Source: Desmodus rotundus (taxonomy: Eukaryota; Chordata; Mammalia; Chiroptera; Phyllostomidae). Taken from it: a stretch of DNA of 64,000 nt. Location: NCBI RefSeq assembly GCF_022682495.2, contig NC_071389.1, positions 175,274,056-175,338,055 of the forward strand, in the 5' to 3' direction. Positions within the stretch are counted from its first letter, which is position 1. The number at the start of each line of letters is the position of its first letter. The notes beneath the pieces were generated by a model, which was not told where the DNA came from, did not search any database, and saw only the letters and a program-made list of their open reading frames with translations. Positions 1 through 13,489 of this stretch are shown here, one piece after another. Position numbers and translations under genes: made by a program.

Positions 1-769
1 GCCAAAACTCAACCCCCAGTTTGTTTGGATTTAATAAATTTATTCTGTTGTTGCGGACATTGTGTAAAATGGAAAAAAAACAAGTCTAGACTGGTTTGAG
101 TTCAGGAAGTTAGGGCAGGGTCTCTTTATTAAAAATAAACATCCTCCTCCTTGCTTCCTTTCCACTCTTTTCTCACAAATCTGCTCCCAAAAGCCCTTGG
201 AATCCAAGGCTCCCACATGTGATTATTGCCCCGGATCTGTGTTGCCCATCTGACCCCTTCGTGAATAATAAAGCCGAGAATACAGGAAGTTTTTAAAGGC
301 AGCTAATAGCAATACAAGCTGAACATGACAAAAAATTAACTACCTGAACCCTCGTAGGTTCTTTCATTTTTCGTTTATAAAAATTGGCACATTAATCTTC
401 GGGAATGAGACACATTTTTGTCTGAATCTGCATTCCACGTTTTTTGGCACTCACTGCCCTTGTAGATTAATTAAGGATGGTGGCCTGTATTGCTTCCTGT
501 CCAGACAGGGTATTCAGATCTATGACTAACTCCAGCATTGAGTTTGTTATGAGCCCTCTCCCTTCTCCCCTTCAGGGTTTTCCTTTCTTATTAGGTCTGT
601 CTCTTCCTCTTCTCCTCAGGGGATTCTGTGAAGTGCTGTTAAAATATAGGGGGTTATGATTTATGAAATACATAAGTGACCTAAAAAAGGAGCCCCTCCT
701 ATTTCCTGAGCAAACACTGGAAAGAGGCTGACAGAAGGCAATGGGACGTGGTGGTAGGCACATGCGCAC

Positions 770-965
770 TGCAGTCAGACGGCCCGGGTCCACTGCTTGG
801 TCACTGCGGTAACTCGCACTGGTTTCCTCATTTCTCTGTGCCTCCGTTTCTACAGCGAAAATGGAAATAATAACAGAACTAATCTGCTAGGTTTACTGTG
901 AAGATTAAAAAGATAGCATAGGTTAAGGACTTGGAACAACACTTGGCACAAAGCAAGCATCAATT
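770..965 (+). repeat. MIR SINE
   Basis: Diverged MIR in sense orientation: the tRNA-like half is followed by the core (ggtttcctcatttctctgtg) and ends near the ttggcacaaagcaagcatca tail. Confidence 0.7.
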
Positions 966-1039
966 ACACACTTGAAGAGTGCCCCGAAGTGGACAAGATG
1001 TCACACATTTACAAGCTTTCTTTGTTTTTCTTGTTCTCC

Positions 1040-1235
1040 CTGCTTTAAAGTATTAGCTGTTCATTCTACCTAGAATATCCACCCCACCTCCCCTAGTTGA
1101 CAGCCCCTCATCAAGCAGCAAGGGCCGCACTCCAGTGGGTCTCTCTGCGGCCTTCCTCGGGCCTCTGGGCTCCCCTAGCACGTGGTACAGGCCTCAAGTA
1201 ATATACAGCATTAATCATATCTTATTATCACTACT
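1040..1235 (+). repeat. Possible L2 3' fragment
   Basis: A pyrimidine-rich stretch resembling the L2 3' region (ctagaatatccaccccacct, then gtggtacaggcctcaagtaa). Weak similarity. Confidence 0.35.
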
Positions 1236-1244
1236 AATGTATTT

Positions 1245-1261
1245 ACACACACACACACACA
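1245..1261. repeat. (AC)n microsatellite
   Basis: A short uninterrupted AC run. Confidence 0.9.
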
Positions 1262-2109
1262 ACTTTCTTTAAGAGTGTGTAACACACACTAAAGACTCAA
1301 TACATAGTTTAAATATCTCCAGGATACATCAAAAAAGGTGTTTTCAGTAGTTTCTTTCCTCCTGATGGTCTATGCTGATCTGAAATGGTGCGAACACATG
1401 ACAGTGAGCAGTCAGAGAAGGCTGACTGGTCCTTCTGAGCCACACACAGAGAAGGTTTTTAAGCACAGATTTGGAGGGAAGCACGTAGCGCCTTAAGCCG
1501 CAGGGTCAGAGCTAAACTGTTCAAGCAACTCCACAGAGTTTTTCTTAGCTTAAAAATCAGTTTGGTTGCCTGCAAGAATGAATTTGGTGAAGCCTATTGG
1601 TTTTCTCCTCTAAGACACTATATGTAATAACCCAACACCACCTCCCCGACTCCCGGACCCCCACCCCTGCTGAGGGCCACACAAGTTAGCTGATGCTGAT
1701 CAAATGAATTGTTTGGAATACAGCTAATTACTTAAAAAGCCTTTGGAAAATTATAAGTACAGATTACACCTGGCATTTATTGAGGGAAGACAGCATCGGG
1801 GAGGTGGGAGGAAGGATTGAAATATGATATAAAAAACCGCACTTTTAAATAAATGAGTGTTTATGAACAAGGAAACAAAGAATAGTGAAAGCAAAAGAGA
1901 AGATGAAGGCCGAAGAAGAAGAAAAACCTGGAGCTTTTTGCCTATAAAATTAGGAGGCATAAAATGTGCCCCTCCCCTTGGTTTCTGTGTTGACTGGCTC
2001 TGGAGGTGGTTGAGAAGCCCCAGCAGATGGGGGACATAAGCCAAGCATTCAGATTAGTCACACCAGCAGATATTCCAAGGCAGCCTGGAAGAGCGCAGAG
2101 AACTCAAAT

Positions 2110-2285
2110 CTGCGTTCTCCTCTCAACCTCGGGATTCACTGGTTCAATCTTGGAGGAAGTTAACTTTTCCAAGCCCAAAATGGGGATAACATGCGTACCT
2201 GGAAGGATCTTTATGCAAATTAGAAATAATAAAATATAATTGACGCTTAGTAAACAATAGATACTATAATTATCAAGTATATAAA
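2110..2285 (+). repeat. MIR SINE
   Basis: Sense MIR with recognisable core (cccaaaatggggataacatg) and tail (gcttagtaaacaatagatac). Confidence 0.6.
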
Positions 2286-4329
2286 GCAATGTAAATAAAA
2301 TATGAGCCTAACCTCAAGAATGTCTGTAAGTATGTGATAATTAAATTTTAAAATATGACTAAAACATCCTTAGTAATTATTTCCTGAAAATAGAAAAATT
2401 TTAAAAGCAAAAGGAGAGAAAAACTCTCTGGAAGTTCTCAGGAAAAGAAAGCAATATGCTATAAAAAGTTGCAAAATTTATCTCCTAAAACAAACATATT
2501 ACAATGACTTGGCAGTTTTATTAAGTAATAGGTTTTCACCCAACTGTTCTCAGACCAATTAAATATTATATCAGTGGTCATACAAGGCATAGGACTTGAG
2601 CTGGACACAGCAAACAGAAAAAATTTAGGTAGGTGAAGGGAGAAGAAAGAATTCCAAAAGGAGCGGTATGAAGTAAATGGACACGAGTGTCTGAAATGAT
2701 TCTGGGACTTTAAGCGCCCCACCCTCCCAGCCCATTGAAAGAAACTTCTTACACATTTGCTTTATCCAGAGCTACATTCTGGACCTTTGCATATTCTTGA
2801 TCCCTGCTTCCTTGTACTAGCTCAGAGTTCTATTGCCGATATTCTTGATCCCTTGACTTCTTGCCACATTTTCCCATCTACAACCTCGAACCCTACCCTA
2901 AGACCCAACATGTAACACTATTCCTCTGGTGTTATCCCTGGTTGACTCCCTTTCCTTGATAATAGTTTGAACTGCCCCTTAAACAGTGTCTTTTTCTGGT
3001 TCCTCCAGCTAATTACTCAGCCTGATCCTATGAGGCTATTAGAGCTAAGGTTCACACTGAATCCTTGGTCCCTAGAGAGGGAATGGAAAAAGACATGGAA
3101 AATACAAGGTGGTTGTAAATGAATTCAACTGGGGCAGGGTATTTGGGAAGGTGAGTGGTTAAAACATGGCAAAATCTTTTTCAAAATTACAGAGTTCTTT
3201 CCACATTGCCTTTCTCATAAAACACTTCCTGTTTGCCAAATTATATTAGCTGAGAGGGCCCATGGCCCACCAAAGGTTAAGTGACAAACTTTTGAGGTTA
3301 TGCCAGGTCATAGAACTGTGCAGCCAAAGTCAGCCTCTCCAGAATGGAAAGGGCTTTCTCTCGTCTTCCTACAGGGAAGTCTAAAAGCACCTTTGGTCAC
3401 AGTCATGTTTCTTACAACAAACTCAATTATAAAGGTGATTTAGCAATATTCTCAGTGTGACTTGGTCAAACAACAAATACATATTGATCGCCTACTCTAA
3501 GCAAATCATCCCAATGGACTTAACATGGTTTAACCTCACTATATATAACTTAATTTTGTTGAGATTATGCAATATACTGTTTGCTTTTATTATTATTACT
3601 CATGAAGGAGTTAAAAAATAGTAAGCAAAATAAAATGACAAACACTCCTAAGGACTCATCCCCTTCATGCATCCCCGAGTACAAAGCAGTTCAGTCTATG
3701 GAGAAGTACAGGTGGGAACCCATTTAGAGAAATGTGTCTTTTTATTTATTTTGAAAAATATATGTGTTTTATTTGCACTGGCTGAAAACTCTCAGATTTT
3801 TATTGCCAGTTCAGATCAGACCCTGATCAGACAACCCAACCACGTATTCTCTATTTTTATCTAGATAATACAAAATATACAAACTCATTTTTACCTATTT
3901 TTATTTCTCCCTGGAAACTGTGAATACTCTAGATTAGCACCAATTGTGCGATGCAGAAGCAAAGGAGCCATTTTTGACACCACACCTCTACCTCTACATT
4001 CATTGGCTCAGCATTACCTTCTAAGTAACTTTCATATCCCTCCTCCTTTTTTCCTTTTTAAACATCATCTTAGTTTCAGCTACCATCACCTAACACTGGG
4101 CTACCACAGTGCCCAGCAACGGATCTTCCTGCATTGACTCTTGTCCCTTTCTAATCTAGTCTCCATACTGAATCCGGAGTCATGTTTTCAAAAATACATC
4201 AGATTATGTCTTTTCTCTTTCTTAAAGTTCTTCAGTGGTTTTCAGTTACCTTTAAGATTTAAAAGAAATTAGATCTTTGGCATTTTCATATGGTCCTGAC
4301 TAATTCCCCAGCACTGTCTTGTCTTTTCC

Positions 4330-4500
4330 CCAGTTTTGCTGATGTATGATTGACAAATAATAATTGCACACATTTAGGTTGCATGACATGTATTTTAAAG
4401 TCCACAATGTGGTGATTTAATACACTTTGTGTAGTGATTACCATAGTCAGGTTAATAACTCATTCATCATCTCACACAGCTACCTTTGGGTGTGTATTTG
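4330..4500 (-). mobile_element. Old L1 3'-region fragment, antisense
   Basis: Matches the antisense of an L1M-type 3' end: gattgacaaataataattgc, gtagtgattaccatagtcag, catcatctcacacagctacc appear in the expected order. Confidence 0.7.
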
Positions 4501-5049
4501 TGTGTGTGGTGAGAACATTTAAGATGCTGTGAGTTTTAATACACAAAGCCTTATTCCACCTTACCTTTCTTTCAGCCTGTAAGGCTCTTTCTCTTCCTGT
4601 TCTTACTTCCTTCTTTACACATTGAACTCTTATTTGTACCTCAAATTTCAGATGAACTTTCTCCTTCCCTACCTCTAAACTAAGTCTAAATCCTCTGTCA
4701 TGTACTTCCTTACCTGCAAGGATTTTTCCCTTCGTGATATTTATCAAAATTTATAATCATGTATTTTCATAATTATCTCATTCCACACAACCATGTGTTC
4801 CACAAGGGCAGCCATCTATGCATCTTTCTCATTAGCATAGTGCAACATATTGGTGCACTTGCGCTGGGGGTCTGTGGGGGTAGCTAATCCAAAGGAACAT
4901 CCAAATATGAGTGAGTGAACTGCAGGTAATGTGGAATAGGTGCAGAGCCTCAGAGCAAGTCCTATAATCTTTTTGTTTCTTTTTAGCATTTACCACTCTT
5001 ATATAAAATGATTTACTTATTTTTATTAGTTTATTGTTTATCTATAAGA

Positions 5050-5165
5050 ATTCATCTCCATGAGATCAGTGTTTTTGCCTCCTTTGCTCAGTGCTATGTT
5101 CTCGGTGCCTGGAAAGTACTTGCACATAATAGGCACTTGATAAATAGATGGTTTGAAAAATGAAT
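5050..5165 (+). repeat. L2 3' end
   Basis: gcacataataggcacttgat and the gaatgaa tail are typical of L2 3' ends. Confidence 0.65.
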
Positions 5166-5984
5166 GAAAATGAATGCCATAAAATTTTTTTAAATTTTAA
5201 TGAACCAATTGAAGAGAAATTACTTATACCAAAAGTTGAATTTGTGCCCCAGGGAAGAAGAAAAGTATATCTATAGTGAGAAATCTAAGAAGAATGAGTA
5301 TGACTGGAAAGTGGGCATGAGAACCTTGAAGGGCAGCTATGACACAAAACACTAGGTGTAGGAAGTATGTGTGAGATGTTGGTTACACTATTACAGTTGA
5401 ATGCATCTTTGTAAGCCTCACCTATCATTATCATCATCATTATTATTTTAATAAGTTTGGGTAAAACTAAAAAGTAGCAGACAGTAAAAGAAAAGTTGCT
5501 GATTAATCTTTTGTTATGCTCACCCTATTTAACCACTTCAGTGAAGAGTGAGCCTCTCATACCTGTGCTGCCATGTTTACACATACTAAGCAGCCTAAGT
5601 TTAAAACCTCACTATGGTAGACCCATGAACTAGAAGGAAGTATTGAGGTCATTACTCTACACTTGGGTGAGCCGTGGGGTTCTCCAGAGGCTAGAGAAAT
5701 GAGCACTTTAAACCGACCAGGGTTATTCATGTTAGTACTTCATTCTTTCCATTGAAAAGAGTTAAAAACACACGAACAAAACTTTCTGGTTCTGGAACCT
5801 GAAGAAGGAAGTGTAGTCTGTGTGTCCCAGCACAGACTGAGACTGGCTAACTCCTGAGGAGGCTCTACTGCCTAGAGACGCAGAAGCATCCACATGTTTG
5901 CTACTGTAACATTTGTTTGCGTGACTAATGGAGCCACTGTACATTCTGGGTTTCTTGAGCCCTACGTCAGGTGCATCTTTATAT

Positions 5985-6055
5985 TGGCAGCGGCTAGCAC
6001 CTAGCGCAGTGTGTAGTACGCAGTTAATATGCAATGAATATTGTTGAATGAACAC
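5985..6055 (+). repeat. L2 3' end
   Basis: The cctagcgcagtgtgtagtac segment, then ttgttgaatgaa at the end. Confidence 0.55.
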
Positions 6056-6339
6056 ATCAGTAAATGACCAGAAAAAAATTCATCTAGTAGCACAGAGGGA
6101 TTGCATGGAAACTTATTGGTACCTGAGTGTGAAAATAGTCTCCCATAAGAAATGAAAAAGTTAGGCCTACTCTGCAGCTAGTTTTGGAATCTAAATATAT
6201 ACCACCTTTGTGTCCAAGAACTCTCAAGTTAATAAATTAGCACAAAATTCTGTCCCTTTGGGCATTTGCTTAAAAGGTTGAACAATTCTGGAAAAATATT
6301 CTAATGACTTGGTTGCTTAGGGTTTCCACAAATAACAGC

Positions 6340-8335
6340 CCAAATAAGATAAACTCATTATCAAAAACTACAAAATATATAAGGAAACCCATCAAGAATA
6401 TGAATCAAGAAATATAAAAATCAAGAACAGAAAAGTGAGTAGGAGGAAAGACAAGCAAATTACTAAAAACTCAGTAAGAGATAAGTGGACAGTGCGAAAG
6501 AGTCACAGGGACACAGGGAGGATAAAATAAGAAGGTCCAACACAAACTAGTAAAAGTTGGAGGATATATTAAAGCATACTAGAGGCAATGTTTGAAGAAA
6601 TAAAGTCTTAGAAGATGGCTGAATTGAAGAAAGACTTGAATGCATCATATTAGAGAGGTATGGTACTGAGCCATGTAAATAGAAACATAGCTTCACCTAC
6701 CCACATCATAGTGAACCAAGGAACACCAAAGAGTTAGAGAAAAATCTTAAGTCTGAAACAGTCTTGAAAAATACCAAAACAATAAAGACCACATTCCCTA
6801 TTGACCAGCGTACAATAAAATTAGAATAACAAAAGATTTTTAAAACCATGTGTTTACCAAAATTTAAACACTATTAAATAATTCATAAATCAAAAAGAAA
6901 CAATGTTAAAATATTTTTTTATTTTTAAAAATTCCTATCTTATCTAAACCATACCAGGCCATAGGAGGAAGATCTCTGTAATTCATATTATAAGGCTAGT
7001 AGACTTTTCTATTGAAACAGGACAAGAATACCATATTAAGGAAAGCTATATGCCTATCTCACTTGTGAACTCAGATATAAAAATTCAAAATAAAATTTTA
7101 GCAAAACTATTAGCAATTTTTTCAAAAATATCAGAAAAAATGATAGACATAAACAAGTAAGAAAGACATTCTATTTGTACAAAGATGGATTAACATTAGA
7201 AAATTTATCATGGTAACTCACCATGTTTAGAGATCAAAGGGAAGTAAATCTATGACATTTCAATAGATGAAGAAAACATTAGATGTAATTTAACATTCCT
7301 TGGTTTTAAAAATAATGACTCTCATCAATTAAAACTAGAACATTCTTCTCCTGCTAAAGGATATTCATGAAATAACCTATAAATATAGCATATTATAATC
7401 AGGGGGAACATGGGAAGCATTTCCTTTAAAGTTAGGAACCAAGTAAGGATACCTACCATCTACCATATTTCTACCAGTGCAATCAAACAAGAATATAAAT
7501 CTAAAATATGTGATTTTAAAAGAATATACAAAACAGCACTGTCAGTATTTACAGATTATATAATTGCCTAAACAGAAAAATACAAGGAATCAACAAATGA
7601 ATTTTTAGAATATGGGGTCTCAATAAGATTACCATGTTATAACTATAGTATTTTTCAAAAATCCTCAGAGTTCCTAACTATACCAGTAGAAATTATATTT
7701 ACATGTAACTTTTTAAATGCCATTCACAAGAACACCAAAATATAATAGATCCAACAAAAAAAGTGTAAGTTCTTTGTGGGAAATTTGTCAAATGTTTAAA
7801 AGAAATATAAAGTAACAAAAAGAATGTTAAAATATATCATGGTCATAGGTGAAGAGATTTAATATTATAAAGATGACATTGCTCCCCAAGTTTATCAATA
7901 AATCCAATTTTTTTGAAAAAGAAAAATCCTCAAAAGATTTAAAATAATATTTAAATTTAGAAAAAAAATTTATGAAAAGTCAAAAGGCCAAGATAGCCAA
8001 TATAATTTTAATGAAAAGGCAAACATGCCTTAGTAAATAGGAAAATTAGTAGATGTCTTGGGAAATTGGAAGGCATGTTATTGACACAGGGACAACGTTA
8101 ATGTCACAGAATACAGAACTGGAAACACATTCTCTTTGGCCGCAGCTTGAGGACATCGCATATCAATGAGGAAAGGAGGCACTGCTACAGAGAAGGTGCT
8201 GAAACGGTTAGTGATCTATACGGAAAAAAATAAAATCAGTCTATACTTCACACCATACAAAAATATTTTCAAATGGATTAAAGACCTAAATGTGAAAAAT
8301 GAAAAGTAAAGCTTTCAAGAGATTATCTTTATGAC
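6340..8335 (+). mobile_element. Old L1 ORF2 fragment, sense
   Basis: From about 6,880 the sequence follows L1 ORF2 in order through the reverse-transcriptase region: gtgaactcagatataaaaat, caatagatgaagaaaacatt, aagatgacattgctccccaa and aatggattaaagacctaaat. It is heavily mutated with no open frame. The part before 6,880 is A-rich and less certain. The copy stops at 8,335, where an opposed L1 begins. Confidence 0.75.
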
Positions 8336-8340
8336 ATCTC

Positions 8341-10110
8341 AAAATATACAATTGGAATTTTTATTGTGATTGCATTGAGTTTACAGGTTAATTTCAGGGA
8401 AATTGATCCCTTTAAAACACAAAATTATCTTATCCATGAGCATGAAAGATATTTCCATCAATTCAGATTATCTTCCATCACTATTGTTGGAGTCTTAGCA
8501 TTTTCTTCATGGAGAGTCTATGTATTCTTGGTTAAATTAGTTCAAAGACAATAGTTTTGTTGGTATTGTGAAATGTACTCTATTTTCATTACATCTTCTA
8601 GTTGGTTATTGCTGATGGAGAGAAATGGCACTATTTGCCAGTTGACCTTGTATAGGCGAGTCTGCTAAACTCCCACTGATTTTAATAGTTTGTTGATTGG
8701 ATGATTATTTTTTATATTATTTAGATAATATTGTCTCAAAAAGTGTTCCATTTTCACTCCTTACAGGTTTTATTTCTTTTTATGCCCATATAACATTGGC
8801 CAGGGTTTCTGGTCTAATGATAACTAATAGTGGTAATAATGACCATCTTTTTCTTATTCCTAGTTTTTAAGGAATTTCATTTTAATTTTCTCCATTAAGC
8901 AGAATGCTTACTGTAAGTTTTTGGCATATAACCTTTACCAATTTAAGGAATATCCCATCCAACCCTAATTTAATAAGATTTTATACATATTATATCATAT
9001 AATTTATGTATGACCTATATAATATACAAATCTAAAATAAATATATTACAAATATATCTATTTTGCATGCATATATTTTTATATAAATATATAAAATCAA
9101 TGTATAAAATAAATAAAATCAAAAGATATACATCATCATAATGCAGATGCTTTTTGCATCAATTGAGATAATTATATAATTTTTCTCTTTTGAGCTATTA
9201 CTGTGGTGAATAGCAATGACATATTTTCTGATGATAAACTTGTTTGCATTCCTGTTATAAACCTACCTAATCAGTATGTATAATTTTGAATACTTTTCAG
9301 ATTATGTTAATTAATATCTATTTAGGATTTTAATATCCACAATCATAATTTAAATAGGCCTATAATTTTGTTTTCTCCAGTAGCTTTTTTTTCTGGTATT
9401 AAAATCAAAAGCTCACTAGTTTCATAAAATGATCTAAAAATATCTTAATTTTTCTTTAATTTTGTGGAACAACTTGTATAAAACAGAAACTATTTCTCAG
9501 AAGGTTTGTAGGACTGCCCTGGAAGCCATCTAGTAGGCTACGGGATTTTGGCGGGAGGCTATTTGGCTGCCATTTTTGTTTCTTTCCCATTTATTGATCT
9601 GTTCAAATTTTCTATTTCTTCATTGCCAGTTTTGGGTTTAATATTTTTGTGTTTGTAGTGATATCGCTTTCATTTATCTTTTAAACAATAAGTTACTATA
9701 AATGTCTTTTTATTACATTCTTTTCTCTATTTCATTGATTTCTTACTGTATCCTTATTATTCCGTTCTTTCTTTTCTCAAGTTGTTCTCTTCTTTTTCCA
9801 ACTTCTTGACTTGTAAGCTTAGCTCATTTGTTTTCAACCTCTTCTGTTTTCTGATTAATGTATGCAAAGCTATGCACTCTCAGCACTAATTTGATTGTCT
9901 TTCACAAATTTTAATATGTAGTGCTTTCATTATTAGTATTCAGATCTAAGCACTCCTTTGTTTCCTTTAATCCTTTATTTCATTTTATCCTAGGGATTCT
10001 TTGGTCATATAGTTTTAAATTCCAAGTGTTTGGCTTCTTAGCTATCTTTTTGACATTAAATTCTAATTTCATTTCATTTCTTTCTTTTCTTCACTTTTTT
10101 TTTTTTTTTC
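8341..10110 (-). mobile_element. Old L1 ORF2 fragment, antisense
   Basis: Reads as the reverse complement of L1 ORF2: tgtgattgcattgagtttac and gaaagatatttccatcaatt near the left, then the T-rich reverse-transcriptase region and ttcctttaatcctttatttc near the right. Its left part covers an ORF2 region also present in the sense copy, so this is a second copy, not one inverted element. Confidence 0.75.
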
Positions 10111-10199
10111 TGGTCCACCAAAGGAAGCCTCTTATCTGTGCCAAACAGCTTAACACGAAGCACATTTTTTTAGTTTGGAAAGCACAAATATGACTGTCT

Positions 10200-11071
10200 T
10201 ATCTATAACTAATGTACAGAAGTTTATGGAAAACAGAGAGTACGACTATCTGGAACCTTCTCCTCTTTCTCTACATACAAATTTTTTACATGCCCTGAAC
10301 ATTGGCTGAATAGCTGAAAGGAAGAAAATTTTGTAGCATTTTCTTCTTTCCCAGAAGCTGTGCTGTATTTGTCAGAATGAGTTCCAGAACTTTCTTCCCA
10401 TCTTCAAGTGCTGAAGACATGAACTTTCTCATGAGGTCAGTAGCCAGAATGGGAGGATTTGTGGAGATTCATGTTTTGAAGCCATTCATTCTTGGAAAAG
10501 AAAACAACTCAGATATACTCATAGATATTGACTATACTGTGGACACTACAGGAAAGCAGTGGTTAAATACTTAATATTTTGGTGCCAGAAATAAATCAAA
10601 TGGTCAATGCTACAAAAGGAAAAATGTTCCCGGAACAACTGGAGGTCAAATTTGACCTTTGCTAGTCTGGCAACCTTAACTTGGATTCCTCAGCCCCCAC
10701 ACTTTGTCTTCACAGTGTGCTTTGTACCTGGACTCCCCACATCTGGGACTGGGCACAGTTCAGCTGGCTGGGAATTTTCCTGTGTATGCTAAAAGATAAG
10801 CACAAAAACAGACTCACTGCTCCCCTTGCCAGCGGTGTCTTTTTGTTGCACAAAAAGATAGCAACAGAAGCTGCCATGAACAGATCGGACGAGGCTGAAT
10901 TGTAGGAATGACTTCCATATGGTGCAAGATTAGAATCAGTTATTCAGACACATGGCAGTTAAAGAACCCTAAGGCATTTTGAGTGTCCTGAGAGAAAAGA
11001 TCAAGAAAGAAAAAAGATACTGAAAAACTTCAGTGATTCTATAAATACATTTAAATAAGCCATGGCATATA
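10200..11071. other. Intergenic, nothing recognised
   Basis: Unique AT-rich sequence. A 65-codon frame at 10,377-10,574 has no recognisable family features and is treated as chance. Confidence 0.5.
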
Positions 11072-11079
11072 GCCTATTA

Positions 11080-11293
11080 CAGGGGTGTCAAGCTCATTTT
11101 CACCGGGGGCCACATCTGCCTCGAGGTTGCCTTCAAAGGACTGAATGTAACTTTAGGACTTTATAAATGTAACTACCCCTTAACAGTTAAGCAAGAGCTC
11201 AGCACTGCTGTCAGGTAGAAACAAGGTGCCGGGTTGGATAAAACATGGTGGAGGGCTGGACTTGATCAGCGGGCCTTGTGTTTGCTACCTGCG
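11080..11293. mobile_element. Non-autonomous hAT-like DNA transposon (MITE), about 214 bp
   Basis: Starts caggggtgtcaagctc and ends gtttgctacctgcg, weakly complementary hAT-type ends. It is flanked by an 8-bp duplication, gcctatta (11,072-11,079) and gcttatta (11,294-11,301), 7 of 8 identical, the length typical of hAT insertion. The interior is GC-rich compared with its surroundings (caccgggggccacat, gcgggccttg) and has no coding capacity. The exact family name is not certain. Confidence 0.7.
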
Positions 11294-11719
11294 GCTTATT
11301 ATATATACTACCTTGGGTTTAAATGATGCTTTAAGAAAATAATCCCTGCTGACAGCATGCACCAAAATTGAAAAAAAATAAAATACATGCATAAAAAGAG
11401 GCAATTTTTATTACTCTTCAAAGAAGACTAGAACTAAAAGGTAGGTAAACAGCTGAAAATATCTGTAATAAAATTTATATATACATACAAATACAAAATA
11501 TAGCCTAAAATATTATCTCGCTATAGAGAATATAATTTATTTTGATAAGGTTCTGATGGGCAAATGGAAACTCAGCCTTGCCAATTGACTTGTCCAAAAG
11601 GAAACCACAGACTTGCATGTCTTGGGTTTTACTGGGTTTGGAAGAGTCCTCTGTCTACATATCAGGTTATAGACATTTAAACAGTGAAGACTGTGTTCAA
11701 CTCATGTCTGTATTCTAAT

Positions 11720-11785
11720 GTAACACACGGTACATTGCCTGGCAAGTAGTAAGCACTTAATAATTATTTGGTAAATAGAATTTAT
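11720..11785 (+). repeat. L2/MIR 3' end
   Basis: ttgcctggcaagtagtaagc then acttaataattatttggtaa: the shared L2/MIR-type 3' tail. Confidence 0.5.
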
Positions 11786-11969
11786 AAAAACAAGTTATCA
11801 TTACTAGTGATGGTAATTTTCAAGCACAATAATGATAATTCATTCTCCTGCTCATTTATTTTACAAACTTATAAGCTGTCTACTATATTCCAGATACTGT
11901 ATTAGTTAAATTCATATTGATATTCAATAAACTTGCTGTGTATAGAGGAATAAAAAAGATATATAAATA

Positions 11970-12167
11970 GCCCTGGCCCATGTAGCTCAGTGGATTGAGT
12001 GCCGGCCTACGAACCAAAGGTTCAATTCCCAGTCAGGGCACATGCCTGGGTTGCAGGCCAGGTTCCCAGTAGGGGACACTCTAGAGGCAATCACACATTG
12101 ATGTCTCTCTCCTTCTCTTTTTCCTTCCCTTCCCCCTCTCTAAAAATAAATTAATTACTTAATTTTT
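11970..12167 (+). mobile_element. VES-type bat SINE, complete with 15-bp TSD
   Basis: tRNA-derived SINE with an A box (tagctcagtggattgag, 11,983-11,999) and a B box (ggttcaattcc, 12,019-12,029), the cagtcagggcacatgcctgg core, a CT-rich stretch and an A-rich tail. A perfect 15-bp target-site duplication, aaagatatataaata, lies at 11,955-11,969 and 12,168-12,182. This family is the main evidence for a bat source. Confidence 0.95.
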
Positions 12168-13489
12168 AAAGATATATAAATAATTATAAATACTGTGAGA
12201 AATTATTTAATCAGTTGTATAAAAAAATTATACTGTAGAAATAGTCCTAATAAGGTGGTAATTCTAGTGAGTGTAGATGGGCCAAACTCACCAATTGAAT
12301 ATAGACTATCAAAATACATTTTTAAAAAGAAATCTAATAGTATATAGTCTTTGAGTAACACAAGAGAAAAGCTACAGAAAGGTTTAAAATAAAAGAATGA
12401 AAATATTACTTCAAGCAAGTTCAAACCAAAGGAAAGCTGGAATATCAACCTTAATGTCTGGCAAAATAGAAGTCAAGGGAAAAATGTCAGAAAAGACAAT
12501 GGAGTATGTTTTATACTAGAAAGAAAAACACCAAGAGATCAGGAAAATATGACCGTCACCAACTATCATGAAGGGCGCACTTAACATTTCCACGCACGCT
12601 CAACCTGTGACTGAATCGAGCAATAGGTGAATTCTAAAGCTGGTAATTTTAACATACTTTTCCTTGAGACTCAGAAACTACTTACCAAAGAATATTCATT
12701 TTGCTACTATATTTCCAAGATATTCTATATTATACCAGAAAGGAAGCTTTAATAATTCCAAAGTATCCATGTAATATAAGCTACATTTTTATCATAATGA
12801 CACAATTTAATTAACAAATATTAATTACTCACCTCAAATTTAATGGAACATTAATTAATTAATTCTGCCCTCTGGCAGTCTTCCAGAGACTCTCGTTTTC
12901 TCTGCCTTGAACTTCTTATATCCATAATCTGCAGACGTTCGCGCTGTACATAGAGTTCGTTTCTCTAGAAGGCCTCTGTGGCAGACACAGGCCCACTCTG
13001 GCAGATCCATGTGTAAAAATCTAGAAGTGAAGACGAGTACACGAGGGAAGAATTTATGTCCCAAACACACTAAGAGAACATTTCTCGTTTTATTCTTCCA
13101 GAGGAATTCTTGCTATTCAAGTGATTTTCCTTGGAGAGAGAATATACTTCTTAATACATTTATACTACAATATAATTTTACAATATTATCATCTGGGAAC
13201 TTTTAGGGAATATTGCTATTTCACTAAGAGGATAATTGGCTAATTTAATAGTTGGATTGCTACATAAGCCAAAGGTAGAAAAAAATATGAGTGAAATAGC
13301 ATTTTTCCCTTTTTGAGCCTACTTACAATTTCCTAACTCCACCAGAAATTAAATTTATACTCAATAGAGAGTATATAAGAATACTTTACTTCCATATAAA
13401 TACTGCAGGGGTATTTTAAGTGTGCTATGAGCCTGCTGGAGTGAATTGTTAAGGGCAACTTCATTGAGGTCTGTGGGTTTCAAACATTG

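Larger units (their letters stand above)
1..4329. other. Intergenic region left of the first L1 fragment
   Basis: No coding region is supported. MIR pieces lie near 770-965 and 2,110-2,285, and an (AC)n run at 1,245-1,261. The rest is AT-rich unique sequence with only short chance reading frames. ERP27 would lie to the left by human synteny, and an AATAAA occurs at 34-39, but no ERP27 coding sequence is visible. Confidence 0.6.
4500..6340. other. Intergenic, with two L2 3' ends
   Basis: No gene seen. L2 3' ends lie near 5,050-5,165 and 5,985-6,055, both in sense, ending in the TGAATGAA-type tail. Confidence 0.55.

Noticed and set aside
1..400. Possible 3' end of ERP27, the expected left neighbour
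   Set aside because: Only an AATAAA and generic AT-rich sequence are seen; no ERP27 coding residues were recognised in any frame.
11970..12030. tRNA gene-like A and B boxes
   Set aside because: They belong to the tRNA-derived head of a VES SINE with target-site duplications, not to a tRNA gene.
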